The notes below the pieces were generated by a model. It saw nothing but the letters and a program-made list of their open reading frames with translations. It was not told where the DNA came from and did no database searches. Of a stretch of 21,023 bases of DNA, positions 7,250-13,126 are shown one piece after another. The stretch lies in NCBI GenBank assembly GCA_003488005.1, contig DNND01000011.1, positions 32,709 through 53,731 of the forward strand, in the 5' to 3' direction. Numbering within the stretch: position 1 is the stretch's first letter; each line of letters begins with the position of its first letter. The translations under genes and the position numbers were made by a program. The DNA is from Blastocatellia bacterium. GTDB taxonomy: Bacteria > Acidobacteriota > Blastocatellia > Pyrinomonadales > Pyrinomonadaceae.

Positions 7250-8017
7250 TTACCTTGGACCGCCGCCTGCTTCGGCCTCAATCACCACGTCGTAAGTGCC
7301 GGTATTGTCTGCAAGATTTCCCTCGTTTACCCCGAGAAACAGCACGCCATCGCGCTGGGCGACGAAATCGCGGCGCGTCCCGATTAACAAAAAGTCGTCA
7401 TTGTCGTCCCCGATCACAGCTATCAACGCGCCTGTCGGTTCGGTGCGCATCAGCTTATCGTTGTCTGTGCCGGGAATTCCTGCCGGTGTTGCGAAACGAT
7501 TCCCGCCCAGCGATACGCGTCCGGTTGCAGTTATTCGCAGGCGTTGTCCCTTGCGCACCACCAAGCCGCTGTTCGACCATCCATTATTCGCGTTGTCAGC
7601 CCGCACGGCGACTTTGATCGTAAAGAAAGTCGGCGAACTGGAAGGCAGGGTTTGGTTGCTTACGCGCGGCGGTGGGTTGTTGCTGGTGTCAGGCGGTGGA
7701 TTATTTCGCGGCGGCTGATAGACCGGTGCAGTTGAACTGGCGGTTGTTGCGGTGTCTTCATTCGCCAGTGCGGAAGCTGCAGCGGTAGTTGCGGAGTCAA
7801 ACTCGATCGACTCGATATCTTCAACGTAGATAGTCGTTCGACTGCGGCGGCCCTGCGCCCCCGAACCGATCAATACCGTGAACTGCTGATCTTTAAAGGC
7901 GATCACCTGACCGCGGATGACGCTGCCGTCCTTCAGGCGAATAGTGTCAGCGAGGGCAGGTGCAAACAAGGCCAGCACAATTAGCAGGCAACAAAAAGGG
8001 CGCAAAATCTGTTTCAT
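7250..8017 (-). CDS. Exported protein with PA-IL (LecA)-like lectin domain
   Basis: A 255-residue protein. The signal peptide spans residues 1-23 (FCCLLIVLALFAPALA). Residues 24-74 form a small beta domain (DTIRLKDGSVIRGQVIAF, TTIYVEDIESIEF). A Thr/Ala- and Pro/Asn-rich linker (75-130) follows. Residues 131-248 resemble the PA-IL galactose-lectin fold: NGWSNSGLVVRKGQRLRITATG, ATPAG, PTGALIAVIGDD and GVLFLGVNEGNLADNTGTYDV. In LecA the sugar and calcium sites lie in the ND...DN.G loop. Here NEG...DNTG keeps part of it, so sugar binding is an inference. The ATG at 8017 is preferred because GGGAG stands 8 bases upstream and the signal peptide starts there; the frame is open to 8080. The gene precedes the VWA gene on the same strand, but a palindromic element separates them. 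Confidence 0.75.
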   Translation of the reverse strand: MKQILRPFCCLLIVLALFAPALADTIRLKDGSVIRGQVIAFKDQQFTVLIGSGAQGRRSRTTIYVEDIESIEFDSATTAAASALANEDTATTASSTAPVYQPPRNNPPPDTSNNPPPRVSNQTLPSSSPTFFTIKVAVRADNANNGWSNSGLVVRKGQRLRITATGRVSLGGNRFATPAGIPGTDNDKLMRTEPTGALIAVIGDDNDDFLLIGTRRDFVAQRDGVLFLGVNEGNLADNTGTYDVVIEAEAGGGPR

Positions 8018-8162
8018 GATGATTCTCCCGGCGAGTAATTCAACCAAAGCAGGTGTAACAAGACTCGATTCCATTTGCAAGCGGGAGAGGTTGGCAGCAC
8101 GTTCGGATGCAGGGGGATGGGAAAAGGTTGTTGAAAAGCGGCGTTTTCAGCCGTGAATCGGA

Positions 8163-8223
8163 TGCCGCGTTTGCGGCTGGTCGATAATAAGCACGAACCT
8201 GATCCCGGCCTTAAAACGCCGGG
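8163..8223. repeat. Degenerate hairpin cluster in the 8081-8330 spacer
   Basis: Two small dyads are visible, GCCGC-gttt-GCGGC near 8163-8176 and CCCGGC...GCCGGG at 8204-8223, the latter followed by CTAAACCGG. They resemble decayed palindromic repeat pieces. I see no gene or promoter of note in 8081-8330. Confidence 0.35.
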
Positions 8224-8334
8224 CTAAACCGGTACTGACGCTACGCGTCGAGGGAGCTGCTTGAAGTTTTCGGACATTTGACCGGCGGGCTTATGCGAGA
8301 TTTCTTACGAGTAAAAAAAATCGCCGAGTGCGCT

Positions 8335-8362
8335 TTGCAAATTTAATTAGGCGCGCTATACT
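8335..8362 (+). promoter_or_regulatory. Sigma70-type promoter of the small RNA candidate
   Basis: TTGCAA (8335-8340), a 16-base spacer and TATACT (8357-8362) form a good promoter on the plus strand. The alternative TTTGCA at 8334 gives 17. No protein start follows; transcription would begin near 8369 and run into the terminator at 8434-8467. Confidence 0.6.
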
Positions 8363-8368
8363 CCACCC

Positions 8369-8475
8369 AACTAGATGGTTGGTGAATCCTTCCATCACAT
8401 GGTTGCTGGGGTGAGGACAGTGACCATATTTAGAAAAGGCGCGACAGCCCAAAACTGTTGCGCCTTTTCGCTTTT
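8369..8475 (+). ncRNA. Candidate small RNA with three hairpins
   Basis: The segment between a good promoter and a strong terminator holds no ORF but folds well. Hairpin 1 is GATGG (8374-8378) with CCATC (8392-8396). Hairpin 2 is ATGGTTGCTG (8399-8408) with CAGTGACCAT (8418-8427), ten pairs including two G-U, with loop GGGTGAGGA, a purine-rich accessible loop. Hairpin 3 is the terminator AAAAGGCGCGACAG / CTGTTGCGCCTTTT. The motif ATGGTTGnTG occurs twice, 24 bases apart. It does not match the SRP RNA, 6S, TPP, glycine, cobalamin or T-box signatures I can recall. The 5' end is estimated. Confidence 0.55.
8434..8467. terminator. Strong bidirectional terminator
   Basis: AAAAGGCGCGACAG (8434-8447) pairs with CTGTTGCGCCTTTT (8454-8467), a 14-bp stem with one G-U pair and loop of six. 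The plus strand continues TTTTCGCTTTTCT. On the minus strand the hairpin ends in TTTTCTAAATA, 43 bp beyond the stop at 8510. It can serve both the small RNA candidate and the secreted helical protein gene. Confidence 0.8.
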
Positions 8476-8509
8476 CTAGTCGCCACGGCAAGCTTAACGA
8501 CGCCGCCTT

Positions 8510-10324
8510 TTAGTTGTTTGGTTTCTTCGTTGACTTCACCCGCTGCGGTGGCTTGAGACAAGGCTCAATGAGCGCCAGGGTAGTCCGCGCGCGTAAAGGT
8601 TTGTTTGTTAAGTTGCTCGCCTGATAGAGCGTACCGTCGAAATCCGCTTTGGCCAACTCACCGAAGGCATTCTCCGGGTTGAACCCGGGAGTCTGAAATG
8701 TGGCATAGGACCCGAAGGTTTTTCCATTAATCTGCCTTATGACGAACTGCCGCGAAAAATCGGGCTGCTCAATTCGGTTGATAATTCTCACGGCGTCTCC
8801 CAGCACTGCGATTGCCCGGTTCAAGTCAATCCTGGTGTAAAGATAAGCTACGCCCAGCTGAGTGCGGGCTGTCACCATGGTGGCCGGCGCCTTAGCTGTG
8901 CTGTCAACTACCTCTTCGAGCATTTCTCGTGCTTCTGCCTGATCCATGTCTTGTTTCAAAGATTCCTCGGCGATCTGAAAATAGAGATAAGCGCGCTGGT
9001 CCAGCTCATCCACTTTGGCTGCGAGCTTGCGGGCTTGAAGGAGCTGTTTTTCTCTTATCGCATTCTGCGTCCGGCTGAAGTAGAGCCAGTTTAACAACTG
9101 TGGGCGCAAGGCCGAGTCTGAAATCTTGTCAACCACTCTAAGCACCAGGTCCAAATCCTCGTTGCCAGAAGCACCGATAACGGCAAAGACCAGCTGCTGA
9201 TCACGCCTGTCTACGTTGGGGTTCTTCTCAGCTAACTCGACCTGATCGTTAAAGCTTCTTACTGGTTCCATTTGCTCACTGATAGTCTGGCCCAAGAGTC
9301 GTTGTGAACTCGGCGAGAGAAGGCCAAAGAGACTGCCCTTCGCTTGTTCCACTTGCGCCGCGAGATCCGGCAGGGTGTCCTGAATTTGTTTTTCCAGACG
9401 CGACAACGCCAGCCACATTTGTCCCGTGTCCGAAACCGCGTTGTGCGGGGAAGTCTCAACTGGATGCGCGAGGCGTTGCTGCACGCGCCGCAGAAGCATC
9501 TGTACGAACGATCGTTGCAGATTTGGATTCGGCACAAAGCCGTTGGGGACGCTGTATATCGCGTAGTCAGGCATTTCTCCGGCTTCGCGATTGTTTCCAA
9601 AGGGATAGGACGATAAGTAAAGCAGGCGGTCCATCGGCGCATTGGCATATGCGGTAAGCGCCTCCAGGTACAACTGTTCAGCCGCCGTGCGGTTGAGTTC
9701 GGCCAAGTTGTAGAGAAAAATGGATAGATAAAACGTCGCCGGGTACCGCAAGCTGCTCCGGGCAAAGCTGAGTGCAGCCGCTTGATTGGAGGCTAACAGC
9801 TCATTGGCAACGTTCAACAGTCTCTCGGCGGTTCGAGGTTCTTGTTGCACTGTTTTGCTGTTGTTTTCCTGGGTCTCGCTCTGCTGATCCTCAAGCAACT
9901 GGTTCGTCAGTTTTCGGGCCCAGCTGGGATCGCGTTTGGCAATAGCACGTATGACGATGTAACGCTGGTCTGGAAGGTCAGTAGACAGCCCGATCCCCTC
10001 ACGAACGGGCTTGTCGCCCTTCTCCTTGAAGTCGCGATTCGCCAGCTCGAAAGTATCGAGCAAGAGGGCGCGTGCCATATGCTGTTGGAGCGGCCACAGA
10101 AGATCGGCCGCTTGAAGCGAGACAGTAATTCTTTGTACCTGATCGTCGAAGGTCTTTGTCGCGGCAATTTGTTCTTCAAGGATCTCCAGCGCGTTCTTCT
10201 GGTTGCAGGAACTAGATGGGTTGAGCGGTGCTTTCTGCTGAGCAGATGAAGACACGCTAAGAGTCGCAACCAGACATAGAGCCAGCCCAAGTGGAAACTT
10301 AATAACGAATCTATTAATTGGCAT
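8510..10324 (-). CDS. Secreted helical protein of unknown function
   Basis: A 604-residue protein that I do not recognise as a named family. Residues 1-28 are a signal peptide (FPLGLALCLVATLSVSSSAQQ). The rest is strongly alpha-helical, with Ala/Leu/Gln/Glu-rich repeats of the kind seen in TPR-like or other solenoids, for example ALLLDTFELANRDF, YLYFQIAEESLKQDMDQAEAREMLEE and GVAYLYTRIDLNRAIAVLGDAVRI; the last two look like TPR helices. No catalytic motif is visible. The C-terminus is basic (PPQRVKSTKKPNN). The ATG at 10324 gives an intact signal peptide but lacks a Shine-Dalgarno. It is a single gene ending at the terminator at 8434-8467. A scaffold or periplasmic solenoid is a guess. Confidence 0.7.
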   Translation of the reverse strand: MPINRFVIKFPLGLALCLVATLSVSSSAQQKAPLNPSSSCNQKNALEILEEQIAATKTFDDQVQRITVSLQAADLLWPLQQHMARALLLDTFELANRDFKEKGDKPVREGIGLSTDLPDQRYIVIRAIAKRDPSWARKLTNQLLEDQQSETQENNSKTVQQEPRTAERLLNVANELLASNQAAALSFARSSLRYPATFYLSIFLYNLAELNRTAAEQLYLEALTAYANAPMDRLLYLSSYPFGNNREAGEMPDYAIYSVPNGFVPNPNLQRSFVQMLLRRVQQRLAHPVETSPHNAVSDTGQMWLALSRLEKQIQDTLPDLAAQVEQAKGSLFGLLSPSSQRLLGQTISEQMEPVRSFNDQVELAEKNPNVDRRDQQLVFAVIGASGNEDLDLVLRVVDKISDSALRPQLLNWLYFSRTQNAIREKQLLQARKLAAKVDELDQRAYLYFQIAEESLKQDMDQAEAREMLEEVVDSTAKAPATMVTARTQLGVAYLYTRIDLNRAIAVLGDAVRIINRIEQPDFSRQFVIRQINGKTFGSYATFQTPGFNPENAFGELAKADFDGTLYQASNLTNKPLRARTTLALIEPCLKPPQRVKSTKKPNN

Positions 10325-10543
10325 AAAGCTTAAATGCTCAATGCTCCACCGTCAGGCATTCGCGCTTCGCACACTGCCGGCGAATTGCTGGCAACAGGTT
10401 TCGCGTAGATAAGTCGAATTCAATGTAACGATACTCGCTCGCTCACGTGATGGCCCGGAAGTCTTTAACAGATTGCTCATCGATATAATCAAGGTGGTCG
10501 GAGTGTGTGGTCAAGGAAAGAGCACTCGGCCTGAGCAGAAAGA

Positions 10544-10559
10544 TCCGGGTCGACCCGGA
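10544..10559. repeat. Perfect 16-bp GC-rich palindrome
   Basis: TCCGGGTCGACCCGGA is perfectly self-complementary with no spacer. It stands about 90 bp upstream of the promoter at 10646, in a spacer otherwise without genes. It could be a regulator site or a cruciform-prone relic. I see no gene in 10325-10881. Confidence 0.5.
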
Positions 10560-10645
10560 GACCCATCTAGCCTCTATTCGGCCAACCGCTCGACCCAAGT
10601 TGCTGAAATATACATAAGAATCGTGCGAACCTGTTTATTAAAAAC

Positions 10646-10674
10646 TTGAACCTATCATGCTACGAGTGTATAAG
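10646..10674 (+). promoter_or_regulatory. Promoter of the 10882 gene, embedded in a dyad
   Basis: TTGAAC (10646-10651), a 17-base spacer and TATAAG (10669-10674) form a sound sigma70-like promoter. An inverted repeat, GAACC (10648-10652) and GGTTC (10674-10678), extended by TAT/ATA, places both hexamers in the arms, so a dimeric repressor could cover it. The leader to the ATG at 10882 would be about 200 nt. Confidence 0.5.
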
Positions 10675-10732
10675 GTTCGGTATTCCTCGCAAGACTTGCG
10701 TCTCAAAAGACGGACTAGATAATCGAGAATGG

Positions 10733-10799
10733 TAGCAGGTTAAAATTACGAGAATGACATCCTATGTTGTCACCTCTCAGATGACAACAAAACCTGCTA
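10733..10799 (+). promoter_or_regulatory. Structured 5' leader: nested stem-loop
   Basis: The outer stem TAGCAGGTT (10733-10741) pairs with AACCTGCTA (10791-10799). The inner stem TGTTGTCA (10765-10772) pairs with TGACAACA (10782-10789) around a 9-base loop. It lies in the predicted leader between promoter and gene, 83 bp before the start codon. It does not match a riboswitch I know; it may be a regulator or an mRNA-stability element. Confidence 0.45.
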
Positions 10800-10881
10800 A
10801 GAGCAACTGAATAATAGTTTCTCCGACTCACGAACTCAGGTTCAACTCCCTAAACCCTCATACCTTCTAAGGAACCAAAAC

Positions 10882-11547
10882 ATGAAAAAATTAAGAGTAA
10901 TATCAATGCTGCTAATACTCGCGGGCTGTATTTCGCTACTGGCAGCGCTATTAGTCACAGCAAATCAAAACACAGGCCAGCAAGAGAATAGCCAGGCTGG
11001 CAAGTTACCCAGCGGCAATTGGACTGTTAGCGCGCGTCCATATCTTGGAGCAGATTTCAGGGAATTGCCCGTCATCACTACCAGCGTGGGCCAAGACCCT
11101 GAGAAGGGATTGGGAGCTGCGAGTGCGAGCGTAAGCAACGCCTCATTAAAAACCGTCTCGGCGTTGAAGTTCACCTGGTATATTCTCAAGGATGAGACGG
11201 ACAGAGTCTTATTGCAGGGTCAAACCCCGCTCATTGCCATAACCGGAGGAATGCCAAAGGGCGGCACACAACTCATAGATTTTCCTATAGCTGACTTTTC
11301 CAGCGTGATGCAACCACTGATCAAGGCGGGATCGCTTACCGGAGATTACCGGGTAGAAGTTCTTGTAAGCGAGGTGGTTTATGAAGACGGATCGACTTGG
11401 GCGAGAAGCGAGAATCGCAGACTTGCCATGGTTCTGGCTTCAAAGGTCAAGTTCGTAAAGGCTGGCGGCTCGCAACAAGGGTGTTGCCCCATGAATATTG
11501 CATCTGGAACGGAGCAACCCACAAGTTCACCTGCAAGAAAGACCTAA
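10882..11547 (+). CDS. Exported protein of unknown function; Cys-rich tail shifted out of frame
   Basis: In frame, 221 residues. The N-terminus is MKKLRVISMLLILAGCISLL with a lipobox-like LAGC (13-16), but hydrophobic residues continue (ISLLAALLV), so lipoprotein and membrane anchor are both possible. Residues about 45-200 look like a beta-rich exported domain (SALKFTWYILKDETDRVLLQG, GDYRVEVLVSEVVYEDG). AAGGA stands 8 bases before the ATG. After residue 203 (GCCP) the annotated frame gives a nondescript tail (MNIASGTEQPTSSPARKT). The -1 frame, entered at the CCCC run 11487-11490, reads on to a stop at 11631-11633 and yields 47 residues with regularly spaced cysteines, which I think is the original C-terminus. 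The true product would then be about 250 residues. A terminator at 11669-11700 follows. Confidence 0.7.
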   Translation: MKKLRVISMLLILAGCISLLAALLVTANQNTGQQENSQAGKLPSGNWTVSARPYLGADFRELPVITTSVGQDPEKGLGAASASVSNASLKTVSALKFTWYILKDETDRVLLQGQTPLIAITGGMPKGGTQLIDFPIADFSSVMQPLIKAGSLTGDYRVEVLVSEVVYEDGSTWARSENRRLAMVLASKVKFVKAGGSQQGCCPMNIASGTEQPTSSPARKT

Positions 11548-11633
11548 CACTAAACCTTGGATGCTCACCGGACGCGCAGGGGGGAACTCACTACTGTAAT
11601 ACTTGGGTATGCCCAGAAAGCTGTGGCCCGTAA
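11490..11633 (+). pseudogene. Out-of-frame Cys-rich C-terminal segment of the 10882 gene
   Basis: Read from CAT at 11490 in the -1 frame, this segment joins to GCCP of the upstream frame and gives the spacing CC-x4-C-x10-C-x9-C-x10-C-x4-C-x3-C, eight cysteines in about 50 residues, ending CPESCGP. Such spacing suggests a disulfide-bonded extracytoplasmic module. One missing C in the CCCC run, a sequencing or assembly error, or programmed -1 slippage would all explain it. I mark it as the broken end of the gene above rather than a separate gene. Confidence 0.6.
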
Positions 11634-11668
11634 ACTTGGCAGCACATCTTGTCGGAATTGTTGAAGGG

Positions 11669-11700
11669 AAGAGGAGCGAACCTGAAGGTTCGCTCCTCTT
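11669..11700 (+). terminator. Rho-independent terminator after the Cys-rich protein gene
   Basis: A perfect 14-bp stem, AAGAGGAGCGAACC / GGTTCGCTCCTCTT, with loop TGAA, followed by GTTTG. It lies 36 bp after the stop of the -1 frame. The hairpin directly abuts the truncated end of the LigD remnant on the other strand. Confidence 0.85.
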
Positions 11701-11703
11701 GTT

Positions 11704-11957
11704 TGCCGAGCCCACTCAGGCGTAAAAGCGGGGGCATCCTTTTCGTAGAAGAACTCCCGAACACGCCCTGGGCAAAATGCTTTAAGGTGACCGGGCGATT
11801 CTTCAGATCAGGAAGAAGAAAGGGCGCGACGCGAATGTAAAAGTCAATGACTTTGGCCTTCGTGAAGCCCGCCCGGATATAGGATCTTATCGAGATTTGA
11901 AACTGCGATCTGCGCGGCCTGCAATCGCGATTCTTTCTTTTTTCGCAGCCACCCGAA
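11704..11957 (-). pseudogene. ligD: Remnant of a LigD-type DNA polymerase (primase-like) domain, two frameshifts
   Basis: Minus-strand translation across three frames gives a continuous LigD polymerase-domain N-terminus. From 11957 one frame reads ...QIAVSNLDKILYPGG; after a shift near 11868-11876 the next reads GFTKAKVIDFYIRVAP, FLLPDLKNRPVTLKHFAQG and VFG; after a second shift near 11755-11758 (GGG run) the third reads EFFYEKDAPAFTPEWARQ. This follows the known order NLDKVLYP - FTK..VIDYY.RVAP.LLPHL..RPVTL.R...GV.G.FFYEK.AP...P.W. LigD polymerase adds nucleotides at breaks in bacterial non-homologous end joining with Ku. Only about 80 codons survive; the rest stops at the terminator at 11700. 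No Ku or ligase domain is in the window. It cannot be functional as read. It lies just downstream of the SDR gene on the same strand. Confidence 0.8.
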
Positions 11958-11993
11958 TTACATGTCATGCCTGCTCGTGTGTCAATCACCACC

Positions 11994-12785
11994 TCATTTG
12001 TTCGCTGAGCCGGGTTCGGCTTTCTTGCGATGCTGTTCGGCAAGCACGTCAGACGGCGTGATCAACGCGGCCGCTGAAAGCACTTTGTTTTTCCAGCCAC
12101 TGACGACATCGCCTTCGCCGCTCATCATTGCCTCAAAGCCAGCCCGCGCTACATCGACCGGATCATCTTTCTTCGATTGACCGATGTTCGTATCCTCCAT
12201 ACCGGCGCGTTCGAAGAATTCAGTGTCCGTAGCTCCCGGCATCAGGCACGTGACCGTCACTCCCGAGTCCTTTAACTCGTTTCGCAGCGCAAACGAGAAC
12301 GAGTCGATAAAGGCTTTGGTGCCGTTATAGACCGCATTGAACGTGCCCGGCGTGAAGCCCGCGATCGAGCCGGTGAATAGAATTCGTCCTTGCCCTCGCT
12401 CGCGCATGTCGGCGCCCACTTTTTGTGCGAGGTAGATCGTGCCGGTGATGTTGGTGTCGATAATATGACGGACATCGTCGAAACTTTGATCGAGAAACGC
12501 GCCGCCCAGTCCGCGGCCGGCATTTGCGAGCAGCGCATCCACGGCCCGCCCGCGCGTTGCCGCGTACAGCTTGTCGACGCCTTCGATAGTTGCCAAATCA
12601 GCCTCGACCGCCGCTACCTCAACGTCGTATTTTTTGAAATCATCCGCTGCCTGGTAGATTTCCGGTTCATCGGCCGCAATCAGAAGATCAAATACACCTT
12701 CAGCGCAGCACTTTGCGAGTTCATAGCCGATGCCAGTTGAAGCGCCGGTTATGATTGCCAGTTTTCCTTTGTTAGTAGTCGCCAT
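11994..12785 (-). CDS. SDR family NAD(P)-dependent oxidoreductase
   Basis: A 263-residue classical short-chain dehydrogenase/reductase. Visible are the cofactor motif TGASTGIG (residues 13-20), NAG (88-90), the active-site Asn in DTNITG (112), Ser140 in FTGSIAG and the catalytic pair Tyr153/Lys157 in YNGTK. All four catalytic residues are present, so it should be active, but the substrate cannot be read. AGGAG lies 6 bases before the ATG at 12785. It is the last intact gene of the minus-strand cluster with the alcohol dehydrogenase and SRPBCC protein. SDRs of this type are often found in LigD/Ku or general stress neighbourhoods, which fits the LigD remnant next to it. Confidence 0.92.
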   Translation of the reverse strand: MATTNKGKLAIITGASTGIGYELAKCCAEGVFDLLIAADEPEIYQAADDFKKYDVEVAAVEADLATIEGVDKLYAATRGRAVDALLANAGRGLGGAFLDQSFDDVRHIIDTNITGTIYLAQKVGADMRERGQGRILFTGSIAGFTPGTFNAVYNGTKAFIDSFSFALRNELKDSGVTVTCLMPGATDTEFFERAGMEDTNIGQSKKDDPVDVARAGFEAMMSGEGDVVSGWKNKVLSAAALITPSDVLAEQHRKKAEPGSANK

Positions 12786-12818
12786 TGTATCTCCTGGAAT
12801 TGTTCATGCAGCGAAACG

Positions 12819-13111
12819 TTAGCGTGAGCCAGCCGCGCTTCCTTTTTCTTTTTCACGTGCGACAAGCTTTGAGAAGCGGCTAAGCTCGCCGTCTTTTGTC
12901 TCTTCCTGATAAAGAAATGCGAGGTCGCTCGCTTCGAAGGTTGAAAAAATTCCTCCCAGCTAATCTGTTACAAAGTGTCTTCACCCGAGTAGCCGGGATA
13001 ATCAATCCGTAGTATTTCTGTGCCTTTGACTTTGGCGGGATTGCCGCCTCGTTCTTCAACCCACTGCTGAATCTCTTTGCGGTTTGTAGTTGTCTTTGCT
13101 TCTGCTGGCAT
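12819..13111 (-). pseudogene. Broken small cytosolic protein gene (premature stop plus frameshift)
   Basis: From the ATG at 13111, with an excellent AGGAGG Shine-Dalgarno, 47 codons read TNRKEIQQWVEERGGNPAKV, KGTEILRIDYPGYSGEDTL and then TAA at 12968-12970. Beyond the stop the same frame continues QISWEEFF. At a run of six T (12944-12949 on the plus strand as A) the frame must shift to continue STFEASDLAFLYQEETKDG and ELSRFSKLVAREKEKGSAAGSR, ending at 12819. The joined product, about 96 residues, matches a small hypothetical protein I recall from soil bacteria (RKEIQ.WVEERGG.P..VKGT...ILRIDFPGYSGE..LE.ISW.EFF..FE...LAFLYQ). The 47-residue product may still be made. The gene lies 15 bp after the dehydrogenase, probably in the same operon. 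Confidence 0.7.
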
Positions 13112-13126
13112 AATTCCTCCTTTGGA

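Noticed and set aside
7053..7295. 80-codon plus-strand ORF
   Set aside because: It translates the palindromic element at 7113-7198 and has no coding signature.
8369..8475. Known RNA class such as SRP RNA, cobalamin, TPP or glycine riboswitch
   Set aside because: None of their conserved core sequences that I can recall are present; I therefore keep it as an unclassified sRNA candidate.
11591..12043. 150-codon minus-strand ORF taken as one gene
   Set aside because: Only its middle part (FTKAKVIDFY...AQGVFG) is meaningful and belongs to the LigD remnant; the ends are out-of-frame sequence and the reverse of the terminator and the Cys-rich gene.
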